Source: Angustibacter luteus (GTDB taxonomy: Bacteria > Actinomycetota > Actinomycetes > Actinomycetales > Angustibacteraceae). From it: a stretch of DNA of 64,000 bases. Shown in pieces: positions 34,289 to 45,400 of this stretch. The position numbers and the translations under genes are program-made. Within the stretch, counting starts at the first letter, position 1. Each line of letters opens with the position of its first letter. The stretch lies in NCBI RefSeq assembly GCF_039541115.1, contig NZ_BAABFP010000007.1, positions 212,290-276,289 on the forward strand, given 5' to 3'. The notes beneath the pieces were generated by a model. It had not been told where the DNA came from. It saw only the letters and a list, made by a program, of their open reading frames with translations, and ran no database searches.

Positions 34289-34965
34289 GCGGGGAGCGCG
34301 ACCGGCAGGTCCACCGACAGCTCGGCCGGCAGGATGGTCGGCAGCCCGAGCAGCGCGGGCAGCACCCGGTCGGTCATCGCGTCGAGGACGACCCCGGCCT
34401 CGGCGTCCGACAGGTGCACCGCGAGCCGCACCACGGTGGCGGCCAGGTGCGCCGCCACGAAGCAGAGCAGGTTGAGGTCGACCGAGACCGGCCCGGGAAC
34501 GACGCCGCGGAACACGTCCGCGAGCTGCACGCCCGCGGCACGGCTGTCGGTCACGTCCGCGGCCACCATGTCCGGGTCGCCGCTGGCCGCCGTCCACACC
34601 GCGGCGAACGTCGCGTCGCTGCGGAACAGGTCCCAGTAGGCCCGCATCGAGGTCGACACCGCGGCCCGGGCCTCGTCCTGGGTGCTGACCGGTGCGAGGA
34701 CCGCGACGACCTCGTCGCGCACGATGCCCGAGTACCGTTCCAGCAGCGTCTGCAGGATGGCCTGCTTGTTGGGGAAGTAGCGGTAGACCGACGGCAGGCG
34801 GATGCCCGCGCGGTCCGCGACGTCGCTCATCGACGTCGCGTCCACCCCGCTCTGCGCGATCAGCGCGGCCGCCGCGTCGAGGATGCTCTCGACGCGTTGG
34901 CGGCTGCGGCGCTGCTCGGGCTGACGCCGCGGCGCGATGGCGTCGCGCGCACTGCTCTCGCTCAT
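34285..34965 (-). CDS. TetR family transcriptional regulator
   Basis: A 226-residue repressor-type protein. The N-terminal helix-turn-helix is RVESILDAAAALIAQSGVDATSMSDVADRAGIRLPSVYRYFPNKQAIL; the rest is an all-helical ligand and dimer domain. ATG 34965 has GAGAGGA upstream. It is convergent with the serine hydrolase and overlaps it by four bases; no operator in either promoter could be recognised, and the ligand is unknown. Confidence 0.88.
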   Translation of the reverse strand: MSESSARDAIAPRRQPEQRRSRQRVESILDAAAALIAQSGVDATSMSDVADRAGIRLPSVYRYFPNKQAILQTLLERYSGIVRDEVVAVLAPVSTQDEARAAVSTSMRAYWDLFRSDATFAAVWTAASGDPDMVAADVTDSRAAGVQLADVFRGVVPGPVSVDLNLLCFVAAHLAATVVRLAVHLSDAEAGVVLDAMTDRVLPALLGLPTILPAELSVDLPVALPA

Positions 34966-35052
34966 CCGCGCATCCTCTCACCCGAACGGCCGAGCGAGAG
35001 GGCAGTTGGCGAAAGGTCCTCACCTCGCCGCGAGAGGCGGTGACGCCCGCGC

Positions 35053-35085
35053 GGGGCCGGCCGCGCTGGTTGCGCGACCGGCCCC
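35053..35085 (-). terminator. terminator hairpin after the oligopeptide-binding protein
   Basis: GGGGCCGGCCGCGC (35053-35066) pairs with 35072-35085 across a five-base loop, with one mismatch. It lies 14 bases beyond the stop of the binding-protein gene in its direction of transcription and before the TetR gene. Confidence 0.7.
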
Positions 35086-35099
35086 GTGGTGCGGTTCTG

Positions 35100-36857
35100 C
35101 TACTTCTTGACGTACAGGTCCGCGTAGCTCCAGGAGCCGTACGGTGCCCACAGGTAGACCTTGCTGGCGTCGCCGCTCGCGGCACCGACCTTGGAGCCGG
35201 CCAGCCGCTGGGTGCGGGCGAACCGGGTCGGCAGGATCCACGCCTGCTCCATGGCCTCCTTGTTCAGGTCCTTCCACATCTGGGACTGCTTGGCGCGGTC
35301 CAGCTCACCCTTCGCGGCGTCGGACTTGGAGGTGAAGTCCTTGTCGTCGGCCTGCGAGAGGTTGAAGCCACCGGCCGGGGTGAACAGCTCCGGGATGACG
35401 GTGGAGGCGTTCAGCCAGTCCGGGCCCCAGCCCGCGTTGGCCATGGCCTCTTCCTTGGTCGGGTCCTGGACGATCGAGTAGTACTCGCCCGGCGGCAGCG
35501 CGGACAGCTTGAGCTTGATCCCGGCGCGGGCCAAGGACGCCTGCAGCGCGGCCGCCGCCTTGTCGTTCACCGGGGTCTTCGAGTACTGGTACGTCAGCTC
35601 CGGCATCGCGGCACCCGACTCGGCGATCAGCTTCTTGGCCAGGTCGACGTTGCCGGTGTCCGGGATCTGCGCCCCGTACATGCCGTCCCACATACCCGAC
35701 TTGGCGTAGTCGGCCGAGAGGTTCGGCTTGATCGCGCCGTCCGCCAGGTCACCGGCGAACGAGCCACCGGCGATCGTCCGCAGTGCCGAGCGGTCGGTCG
35801 CGGCCAGGATCGCCTGCCGCTGCTTGACGTTCGGCACCTTCTTCGTGTTGATCGCGATGTAGCGGGTGTACGGGTCGTAGTCGTTGACGCGGCGGTCCGC
35901 GAAGCGCGGGTCGTTGAACACCGTCGTCAGCGACGAGGTGTCCAGCGCGTCGCGGGAGATCGCCATCGCGTCCTCACCGGCGTCCGCCTCGAGACGCTGG
36001 TCGATCGTGGTGGGCTGGATCGCGAACTTGACCACGATCTTGTCCGGGTACGCACCCCGGTAGCCGTCGTCCTGACCCGTCCAGTTGGTGTTGCGCTCCA
36101 TCACCAGCTGCTGGCCCTTGGTGTACTCGGTGATCTTGTAGGGACCGTTGGACTGCACGTTGTCGTCGTACTTCTCACCCGTGTCCTTGGCCTTCGGCAC
36201 CGGGGCGAACGCCGTCAGCGTGACGGTGTAGTTGAAGTCACCGGCCGGCTTGGCCAGGTTGAACGTGATGGTCTTACCGTCGCTCGAGCAGGAGACGGCC
36301 TTGTCGAACGCAGCCGTGTTGTTGTTCGAGGTGACGTACGGGCCCTTGTACGTGGAGTTGCCGTCCTTGTCCTTCGGGATGTCCAGGAGGCTGATCGCGT
36401 AGGTCGGACCGTCGGTGATGACGGTCTGCGCGAAGGTGCGCGAGACGCCGTACTTGATGTCCGCGCAGGTCGAGTCCGATCCGTCCTGCCACTTCGCACC
36501 GTCGCGCAGCGTGAACGCCCACGTCTTGCCGCCGTTGCTGGCCTTGCCGGTGTCGCTGGCGAGGTCGCCGACCAGCTTGCCGGCCTCGTTCCCGTCCCGG
36601 CTGATCTTGTACGTCGTCAGCGTCCGGTTCAGGTACGCGCTGGCGAACGCGAGGTCCTCACCGGTGTAGTTGCGCTGCGGGTCGAGGTGGTTGAACTGCT
36701 CCAGGGTCGTCAGGAACGTCAGGGTGCCGCCCTTCGCTGCGGTGTCCCCGCCCCCCGACGTTCCGCCGCTGTCGTCGTTGCCGCCGCACGCGGCCAGCGC
36801 GAGTGCGCCGACGGCCGCGACTGCGACGAAGCGCAGACCGGTCTTGGCCTTGCCCAT
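35100..36857 (-). CDS. orphan family 5 peptide/oligopeptide-binding lipoprotein
   Basis: A 585-residue SBP_bac_5 (DppA/OppA-like) extracellular binding protein. The signal peptide MGKAKTGLRFVAVAAVGALALAACGG ends in lipobox LAAC, then a Ser/Gly linker. The family landmarks are TFLTTLEQFNHLDPQRNY at the start of the mature domain and KTWAFTLRDGAKWQDGSDSTCADIKYG. AGGAGGAG precedes ATG 36857. No permease or ATPase genes are adjacent, so it is an orphan that must use a transporter encoded elsewhere. It diverges from a GH87-like enzyme, which may share its upstream region. Confidence 0.9.
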   Translation of the reverse strand: MGKAKTGLRFVAVAAVGALALAACGGNDDSGGTSGGGDTAAKGGTLTFLTTLEQFNHLDPQRNYTGEDLAFASAYLNRTLTTYKISRDGNEAGKLVGDLASDTGKASNGGKTWAFTLRDGAKWQDGSDSTCADIKYGVSRTFAQTVITDGPTYAISLLDIPKDKDGNSTYKGPYVTSNNNTAAFDKAVSCSSDGKTITFNLAKPAGDFNYTVTLTAFAPVPKAKDTGEKYDDNVQSNGPYKITEYTKGQQLVMERNTNWTGQDDGYRGAYPDKIVVKFAIQPTTIDQRLEADAGEDAMAISRDALDTSSLTTVFNDPRFADRRVNDYDPYTRYIAINTKKVPNVKQRQAILAATDRSALRTIAGGSFAGDLADGAIKPNLSADYAKSGMWDGMYGAQIPDTGNVDLAKKLIAESGAAMPELTYQYSKTPVNDKAAAALQASLARAGIKLKLSALPPGEYYSIVQDPTKEEAMANAGWGPDWLNASTVIPELFTPAGGFNLSQADDKDFTSKSDAAKGELDRAKQSQMWKDLNKEAMEQAWILPTRFARTQRLAGSKVGAASGDASKVYLWAPYGSWSYADLYVKK

Positions 36858-37226
36858 GTCGTCTCCTCCTGGTTGGTGTGCCAGAGCAGACGTCCCGGTC
36901 CGGGACCGGCGAGTTGCATGGTGGGACCTGTGAACGTCCCTTCCACCCTTCATCTCCAGGGGTGCCGACCGATAGGGCCCGTTGTCGAACCGTGACACCA
37001 CTGCGACCCGCGGGTGCTCACGCGGTCTCGATCGTCACCGCGCCGACATCGTCCTGTGACTCATCGACACCGTCCTGTGACCTCGAACGGAGTAGTTGCG
37101 GGAAGAATTACGTGCGCCAGTGCAGGTTCTCAACAAGTCGAAGAAAGTTTATGGCAGAACCTGGGAATTTCCCTACGGTGGTTCTAAGGTCACCTCTAGT
37201 GCCCCGTCGAGAGAGGCGAGTCCCCG
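36858..37226. promoter_or_regulatory. repeat-rich divergent upstream region (binding protein / GH87-like enzyme)
   Basis: This 369-bp gap holds no ORF but several symmetric elements. Two 21-bp direct repeats, 37044-37064 and 37065-37085, share CGACA-CGTCCTGTGAC. CAGGTTCT (37123-37130) and AGAACCTG (37156-37163) are 8-bp inverted arms 25 bases apart. GGGAATTTCCC at 37163-37173 is a perfect palindrome. The stretch 37090-37190 is clearly less GC-rich than its surroundings, as expected of a regulated promoter. Confidence 0.55.
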
Positions 37227-39254
37227 ATGAAGCGGACCACCAGCGCCATCGCTGCGATCACTGCCACCGCCACCGCGACTGCCGCTGTGGTGGTGGGTCT
37301 GGGACTGGGCTTCGCCACCCCGGCCGCGGCCGCGGCCTCGCCGCCCTTGGTGACCCGCGCCGCGCTGGACGCGGCGCTGGTGGCCGGACGCGGCGCCGAC
37401 GTCCCCTTCCTGGAGCAGGAGGCCGAGTCTGCGCGGACCACCGGCTCCGTCATCGGCCCGGACCGCACGGCCTACACGCTGGCGGCCGAGGCGTCCGGCC
37501 GGACGGCCGTGCGGCTGCTGCCCGGCCAGTACGTCGAGTTCACCCTGCCGAAGCCGGCCAACGCCCTCACGGTGCGCTACAGCATCCCGGACGCGCCGGA
37601 CGGCGGCGGCATCACGGCGCCGCTGGACGTCACGCTGGACGGCCGCAGCCACCGGAGCATGACCCTGACGTCGCAGTACTCCTGGCTGTACAACCAGTAC
37701 CCGTTCAGCAACGACCCGGGCGCCGACCTGCTGCACCCCGACTGGTGGATCACCGAGTGCCAGTGCGTGCCCAGTGCGACGACGCCGTCGCCGGCCATCA
37801 CCAAGCCCTTCCGGCCCAGCCACTTCTACGACGAGCAGCGGCTGCTGCTCGGGCGCACGCTGCGGGCCGGCGACACCGTGCGGCTGACCGCGCCGAAGGG
37901 CACCCGGGCCGCCTGGACCGTCATCGACCTGCTCGACTCCGAGCTCGTCGGCCGCCCGCACGTGAACCTGCGCGCCGCGAACGTGCTGCTGTTCGGGGCC
38001 GACCCCACCGGACGGCGGGACGCGGCTCCCGCGTTCGACCGGGCGATCGCGTTCGCCCGGGCGCACCACCTGCCCGTGTACGTGCCTCCCGGGGTGTTCC
38101 AGGTGAACCGTCACGTGGTCGTCGACGACGTGAGCATCGAGGGCGCCGGCAGCTGGTACACGGTCGTGCGCGGCCACCAGGTCACCCTCGCCGCGCCCGC
38201 GCCGGACGGCTCGGTGCACACCGGGGTCGGCTTCTACGGCAAGGACGCCTCGGTCGGCGGCAGCACCAACGTGCACCTGTCCGGCTTCGCGATCGAGGGC
38301 GACGTGCGCGAACGCATCGACACCGACCAGGTGAACGGCGTCGGCGGCGCGATGAGCGCGTCCACCATCGACGGCCTGTACGTCCACCACACCAAGGTCG
38401 GGCTGTGGTTCGACGGGCCGATGCACGGCCTGACGGTGCGCGACTCGGTCATCGCCGACCAGGTCGCGGACGGGGTCAACTTCCACACGGGCGTCACGGA
38501 CTCCGCGGTGCGCAACACCTTCGTGCGCAACACGGGCGACGACGGTCTGGCGATGTGGGCCGAGACGACGCAGAACGCGCGCAACACCTTCGACCACAAC
38601 ACCGTCCAGTCGCCGGTGCTGGCCAACGGCATCGCGATCTACGGCGGCACCGACACCACGGTGTCGAACAACCTGGTCGCCGACCCGGTCCGCGAGGGCA
38701 GCGCCCTGCAGGTCGGCTCGCGGTTCGGCGCCCAGCCGTTCACCGGCCACCTGTGGATCACGGACAACACCACCGTGCGGGCCGGCACCTACGAGCTCAA
38801 CTGGAACATCGGCCTGGGCGCCCTGTGGTTCTACGCCCTCGAACGGGACATCGACGCCGACGTCCAGGTGGTCGGGGACGCCTTCCTGGACAACACGTAC
38901 AACGCCGTCATGCTGGTCAGCGACTGGCCGGTGAAGGACCTGTACTCGATCACGAACGTCCACCTCAAGGACGTCAGGGTCGACGGCACCGGCACCTCCG
39001 TGGTGAGCGCGCGGGCCATGGGCTCGGCCACGTTCGAGAACGTGGACGCGCGGAACGTCGGCGCCGTCGGCGTGAACAACTGCGGCTCCTTCCACTTCAC
39101 CGCCGCCGGATCGGAGTTCGCGCTGACCGACCTCGGCGGCAACGACGGCGGCGGGACCACCGGGCCGTGGCTGGCGCCGTGGGAGCTGCCGAACACCATC
39201 ACCTGTGCCGACCGCCCGGGCGTCGTCCCGCCGCCCGCGCCGTCCCGCTGGTGA
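37227..39254 (+). CDS. secreted GH87-like alpha-1,3-glucanase (mycodextranase type)
   Basis: A 675-residue exported beta-helix glycosidase. The signal peptide ends in FATPAAAAA. Residues about 60-205 look like a carbohydrate-binding beta-sandwich; from about 245 a right-handed parallel beta-helix follows (NVLLFGADPTGRRDAAPAFDRAI; STIDGLYVHHTKVGLWFDG). The Asp set characteristic of GH87 can be placed at Asp 415 (ADGVNFHTG) and Asp 438-439 (NTGDDGLAMW). Such enzymes cut alpha-1,3-glucan of fungal walls or biofilms. A different beta-helix polysaccharidase cannot be excluded. ATG 37227 with GAGAGG upstream. Confidence 0.78.
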   Translation: MKRTTSAIAAITATATATAAVVVGLGLGFATPAAAAASPPLVTRAALDAALVAGRGADVPFLEQEAESARTTGSVIGPDRTAYTLAAEASGRTAVRLLPGQYVEFTLPKPANALTVRYSIPDAPDGGGITAPLDVTLDGRSHRSMTLTSQYSWLYNQYPFSNDPGADLLHPDWWITECQCVPSATTPSPAITKPFRPSHFYDEQRLLLGRTLRAGDTVRLTAPKGTRAAWTVIDLLDSELVGRPHVNLRAANVLLFGADPTGRRDAAPAFDRAIAFARAHHLPVYVPPGVFQVNRHVVVDDVSIEGAGSWYTVVRGHQVTLAAPAPDGSVHTGVGFYGKDASVGGSTNVHLSGFAIEGDVRERIDTDQVNGVGGAMSASTIDGLYVHHTKVGLWFDGPMHGLTVRDSVIADQVADGVNFHTGVTDSAVRNTFVRNTGDDGLAMWAETTQNARNTFDHNTVQSPVLANGIAIYGGTDTTVSNNLVADPVREGSALQVGSRFGAQPFTGHLWITDNTTVRAGTYELNWNIGLGALWFYALERDIDADVQVVGDAFLDNTYNAVMLVSDWPVKDLYSITNVHLKDVRVDGTGTSVVSARAMGSATFENVDARNVGAVGVNNCGSFHFTAAGSEFALTDLGGNDGGGTTGPWLAPWELPNTITCADRPGVVPPPAPSRW

Positions 39255-39355
39255 CCCGCGGCGATCGCGCCAGATCAGGTACCAAAGTGACGGGTGCGAT
39301 TCCCTGGTTCGGTCTGCCATCTGCCGTTACGGTGTGACCGGACCAGGAGGTGTCG

Positions 39356-39406
39356 TTGAACACGACCGCAGCAGGGGTGCGCTGGATCACCGCCACGGGG
39401 ATGTGA
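39356..39406 (+). CDS. putative 16-residue upstream ORF before the giant surface protein
   Basis: The best Shine-Dalgarno near the giant gene, AGGAGG at 39345-39350, does not serve its GTG. Five bases after it TTG 39356 opens a short frame, MNTTAAGVRWITATGM, ending ATG-TGA at 39401-39406. The giant gene's GTG 39413 follows six bases later in the same frame and has no ribosome site of its own. Translation by reinitiation is the simple reading. Stop readthrough or a sequence error that hides a longer N-terminus are alternatives. Confidence 0.45.
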   Translation: MNTTAAGVRWITATGM

Positions 39407-39412
39407 GCCGTC

Positions 39413-42400
39413 GTGCGTGGCCGGGGGGTGCGAGCGATCTGGGTCCGCTGTGTCGCCGTCGCCTCGCTGGTGGCCGCCGTCACCTTCGTCGCACCGCCGA
39501 TCGCGGCCGTCGCGGCCCCCGGGGTCTCGCTCGGCAAGACCGCTAGCGGGCAGGTGCGCGCCGGCGAGCCGATCACCTACACGCTGACCGCGACCAACCC
39601 GACGAGCAACCCCGACGCCACAGTCGAGTACAACCTCAGCTACACCGACGTCCTGCCGGCCGGCGTGACCTACGTGCCCGGTTCGACGAGCGTGAACCGG
39701 ATCGGCGAACCGCAGGTGATCAGCGGACCCGGCGCCGGCCAGACCACCCTGGTCTGGGCGAACGTCGCCGACATCGTCGCCGGTGGCTCCTTCACCCTCA
39801 CCTTCCAGGCGACCCCCGACCCCACCCTCTACCCCGTCGGGGCGACCGTGCCGAACCCCGGCGCCAAGCTCTACGCGAACACCGACCCTCAAGAGGCGCC
39901 GCGCTTCGACGCGAGCGGCACCGTCGTCGGCGGCACCTTCACCGAGTCGGCGTCCTCGAACTCGACGGTCACCACCATCTCCGCGCTCGACCTGAGCAAG
40001 AGCGAGCCGAGCCCCGAGGGCGAGCTGCTGCGCGGCGTGCACGACCACCCAACGGTCTACACGCTCACCGCGACCCAGGCCCAGGGTGGCGCCACCAACG
40101 GTGCGGTACTGGTCGACTACCTCCCGGCCAGCCTGGAGTTCCTCGGCTGCGGCGGGGTCGACAACTCCAGCGCCCCGGAGTACGCCGGCGCCCCTTCGTT
40201 GACCACGACCCCGACGCCGGCCGGTTGCGTGAACCCGAGCTCGGTGACCACGGTCCAGAACCCGGCTGGACACCCGGCGGGCATCTACACGCGCGTGCAG
40301 TGGAACATCGGCACCATCGCGGCCGGGGCGACCGTCACCCGCACGTACGCGGCCGGCGTCCCGTTGCACGCCAACGTGATGTGGCCGGCCACCCCACCCA
40401 CCGGTCTCGGCCAGGTCGCCAACCTGGACAACAACACCGGCCCGTCCAGCCGGGAGACCACGTCGGAGGCCTCGGCGACGAACACCGCCACCATCACCGG
40501 CACGTACGACGGCCCGGTGGTGGACGGCGGCACGAACGTGGTGGACGTCGACGCCGACGAGAGCGTCAGCATCGAGGACCTGCGGATGCACAAGTCCGTG
40601 AGTCCCGGGACGTTCAGCGCCGGCAGCATCGCGACGTACACGCTCGTGGTGGACGCCTCGGAGTACGTGAGCGCGGGCTTCCAGATCACCGACACCATCC
40701 CGTCCGGGGTCTGCCCGCTCGGCGGGCCGGGCACCAACTACGGCGGGATCCCGGACTGCGCCGGCAGTGTGGCGACCGCGCCCTCGATCCCGTACGAGAG
40801 CGTCACGCCCAACCCGGACGGCACCTTCACGGTCGTCTTCGACCCGCAGTCCTTCCCGTCCAAGAACGGCACGCTGACCATCACCTACCAGGGCTTCATG
40901 CTCGAGACCTACCTGGACGGGCCGCGCGAGGGCGAGCCGACGACCACCGGTGACGAGTTCACCAACACCGCCACGGTCGCCGGGACCACCACCCCGATCG
41001 CGAGCACCGGCGAGACCGGGACCCAGGCCGTCACCGACGAGTCGTCCGCGACCCAGGAGACGAGCGGGCCCTCGATCGACAAGACGATGCTGGCTCGCGC
41101 CGACACCACCGGTGCCTGCCCGACGGACGTGGGTGACTACGGGCACCCGGCCGACCTGCCGCCCGGCTCCACCGACTTCCGGCTCGGCGACCTGGTCTGC
41201 TTCGCGCTCGAGGTGGCTTTCCCCGGCACCTCGGAGACCCGGAACCCCACGGTCGCCGACTTCCTGCCGCCGGGCTTCGAGCTGGTCAACGGCTCGGTGC
41301 GGGTGGGCGACGGCTCGACCGCTCCGAGCACGTTCAGCACGACGCCGAACTCGGTGATCTGGGAGCTGGGCGCGCCGCCCGGCAACGACCGCTTCGTCGA
41401 CCAGGGCGCGATCTTCCGGGCGGTCCTGCAGGCCCGGGTGACCGACGCCACGGCGCTGCCGGCCGGCGAGGTCCGGCAGAACCAGATGAAGCTCAGCATC
41501 GAGGATGCGAACGGTGCCAGCGCCACCTTCCGTCGCTCGATCGACGTGACCATCGCCGCGCCGCCGGCCATCGGGCTGGTCAAGGGCGTCGAGTCCGTCG
41601 ACGTCCCGGCCAGCGGCCCGAACGCGGCCGGGAGCAACGTGGACGGCTCGCTCGTCGGCGGTGGCTCGGTGGCGACCTTCCGGATCGACCTGACGAACAA
41701 CGGCGCCGGCGCGACCGCGGCACCCGCGGGGGCGTTCGACGTCTGGGACGTCCTGCCGGCCGGGATCACCTGCGCCGACGTCGACAACGTGCGCGGCTCA
41801 CCGGCACCGGCCGACCCGCTGGTGGTGGCGTGCACCGACCCGGGCGACGGCGCCCACCCCGTGTTCGCCGGGTCCGACGCACTGAGCCTGCTGCGCGTCA
41901 CCACGGTCCTGGACCCGGACGGCGCGACCGTGGACGAGCAGGTGCTCGACCCGGGCGAGCGGCTGAGCCTGCTGTACGACGTCACCATTCCGACCCCGGC
42001 CGGCGTCTCGCACACCTACACGAACACGGCGTACCTGCACAGCTTCCAGGTCCCCACGGACGTCGGCACGGCCGCCACCTACTACCCGCAGGACAACATC
42101 GACCCGAGCATCCCGGACGCGGACCAGCTCGCCCAGCCGGCCTCGGACCCGTCCAACGTCCGGACGCCGGGGGTCACGGTCGCCAAGACCGGCACGACCT
42201 CCATCACCGAGACCAACAACAACGCCGCGAACCAGGCCACCGTCGGCGAGACCGTCAGCTACACCTACGCCGCCACGGTTCCGGCGCACACCTCCATCTT
42301 CTCGGGCGTGCTGTCAGACCCCCTGCCTGCCGCGATCGTGATCGTGCCGCCGGCCACGCTGACGTACTTCCCCGACGCCACGTCGCCGACCACCGCCCCG

Positions 42401-45400
42401 GTCCCGGCCGGGGTGACCATCAACCCGGCGACCGGCGAGGTCACCTTCCCGGCGACGTACGAGAACACCACCGGCACGAACCAGCGCTTCGCGGTCACGC
42501 TGACCGTGCGGGTGGACAGCGCCGCCCTCCCGGCGGCGCAGAACAACATCGTCCGCACCAACACCGCCCGGTTCGAGAGCCTGAGCGAGCCCGGCGGGTC
42601 CGCGCTGCCGCCGATCACGGCCAGCTACCCCGTCACGCTGCGCCAGCCCGCCCCGGCCATCACCAAGACCAACAACCTGCCGCTGGCCAACGGCGGCGAC
42701 ACGGTGACCTTCACCATCACCGCCTCCAACGGGTCGACCAACCGCACGCCCCTGCACGACGCCTTCATCACCGACTGCATCCCGAGCGGTCTGACCTTCC
42801 AGGCGTACGGCCCGTCGCCCGGGCGGACGCCGGTCGGCGGTAGCGGCGCCAACGGCTGTGCCGTAGGCACGACGCTGCTGGTCTGGCAGCTCGACGACCT
42901 GGCGCCCGGCGCGAGTGTCACCCGCACCTACACGGCGAGCGTGCCGCCGAACGCGGTCGGTGGCGTGAAGTACACGAACACCGCGGTGCTCACCGGTAGC
43001 AGCCTGGATGACAACAAGACCGATCCGCTGGCCGCGGACAACCCGCTCGAGCGCAGCTACGCCGTGAGCGCCAGCTCGAGCGTGACCATCGCCGGCGCCG
43101 ACCTGGTCAAGACGGTCACCCCGGAGCGCGCCCCGGTCGGTGCCACGGTCACCTACACGGTCACGGTGGACCTGCCGCCGAACACGCTGTTCTTCGACGG
43201 TGCCCTCGTCGACCAGCGGCCGGCGGGTATCGGCAACATCCAGCTGCAGTCGTTCTCCTGCGTGATCCTCTCGACCCCGCAGCAGGCGTGCCCGCAGGTC
43301 TTCACGCCCAACCCGCTGACGCCGGTGCCGCAACCGGACGGGTCCGTCCTCACCGCGAACCTGATCGGCGACGTCCCCGCCGTGCCCAACGTGCGGCGGT
43401 TCACCATCACGTACACCGGGTTGGTCACGGACGTCCCGGCGAACGTGGCCGGGCGGGTGGCGACCAACACGGCCCACGCGGCCTGGAACACGGTGAACGG
43501 GTCCACCCCGACCCGGGCGGACAACGCGTGGACCCAGTCCGGGGGGCCGGGGTCGGCGTCCGTGACGGTGCTCGAGCCGAACGTCACGACGACCAAGTCG
43601 GTCAGCGACACCACGCCGGAGCCGACGGACGTGTTCACCTACACCGTCACCCTGACCAACGCGAACACCGCCACCAGCAGCGCCGCCTACCGCGGCTACA
43701 TCCGTGACGTCGTCCCGGTCGGCGTCGTCGTCGACCCGGCCACGATCTCCAACGGTGGCACCATCGCTGGAGCCGATCCGGTCAACGGTGGCGGCACGAT
43801 CTCCTGGAACGACCTCGGCGCCGGACAGCCCCTGGCGCCCGGCGCGTTCCTCGGCCTGACGTACGACGCGAAGCTGGCGCCGTCGACCATCCTGACCGGG
43901 GCCGGCCTGACGAACACCGCGACGAACCTCGCCTACGACAGCGTGCCGACCGACCCGCACCGCACCTACGCCGGCGGCAGCGCCACCGCCACGGTCACCC
44001 CGGACTTCCCGCGGCTGACCACGACCAAGGCCGCGGTCGACCCGGCGCCGGCGTACCTGGGTGACCCGTTCACCTGGCGCGTCACCGTCACCAACACCGG
44101 CGGGGCCACCGCCTTCGGCGTCGACGTCACGGACCTGCTGCCGGTGGGCTGGACGTACGAGGACGGCACGGCCCGCGTCTCGGTCGCCGGCGGTCCCGCG
44201 GTGGCGGAGGAGCCGGTCACGCTCGGCCGGGTGCTGACCTGGCAGAACGAGGGCACCCTGCAGCCCGGCCAGGCAGTGGTCGTCACCTTCCAGGCGACCC
44301 CGGGCTCGTCCGTGGTCAGCACCCCCGGGGTCGGGTCGACCGTGCCTCAGGTGAACACCGCCAGCGGCGCCGGTGAGGACGCCACCGGGGCGACCGGGAA
44401 CGCGTCCGGTCCGTACAGCGCCGGCAGCACGACGGCCCAGACCCGGATCGACTCGGCCGACCTCACGCTCACCAAGACGCATGTCGACCCGGTCGTCGCC
44501 GGTGGGCGGGCCACCTGGCAGGTGACGGTCACCAACGCCGGAGCCGACACGGCGGTCGGGCCGTTCTCGGTGACCGACACCCTGCCGTCCGGCGTGACGT
44601 TCTCGTCCGCGACCGGCACCGGGTGGTCCTGCAGCCGGTCCGGCGTGACCGTGACCTGCACGCGCACGAACGCGAACGAGACCCTGGCGCCCGGGGCCAG
44701 CCTGCCCGTGATCACGGTCGTCACCGACGTGGCCGCCGACACCGCGAGCGGCACCACGTTCACGAACGCGGCCACCGCGACCGACCGCACCTACGACCCC
44801 GACCTGTCCAACAACACCGACACCGACACCGCGACCGTGACCACGCAGGCCGACCTCGCCGTCGCCAAGGCGCACGCCGCCCCGCTGCTCGCCGGCGCGC
44901 GGGCGACGTGGACCCTGGACGTGACCAACCTGGGCCCGTCGGTCGCGCTGGCACCCGTCACCGTGACCGACACGCTCCCGGCCGGGACGACGTTCGTGTC
45001 GGCGGCCGGTAGCGGCTGGGCGTGCACCGGAGCAGGGACGGCGCTGACCTGCACGCGAGCCGCCGACCTGCCGGTGGGCCCGGCGCCCCAGATCACCGTG
45101 CGCGCCGACGTCGACCCCGACGTGACCGGCACGCTGGAGAACACCGCCCACGTCGAGAGCCCGACCACGGACCCGGTGCCGGGCAACAACACGGACGTCG
45201 ACCCCGGCGCGGTCGTCACCCTCGCCAACCTGGCCATCGACAAGTCGCACAACGGGCCGTTCACCGCTGGCAGCAGCAACACCTACCTGTTCACCGTGCA
45301 CAACGCCGGCCCGTCCGACGCCGCCGGGCCGGTCACCATCACCGACACCCTGCCCGACGTGCTGACCTACACCGGGTTCACCAGCGTCACCGGCACCTGG

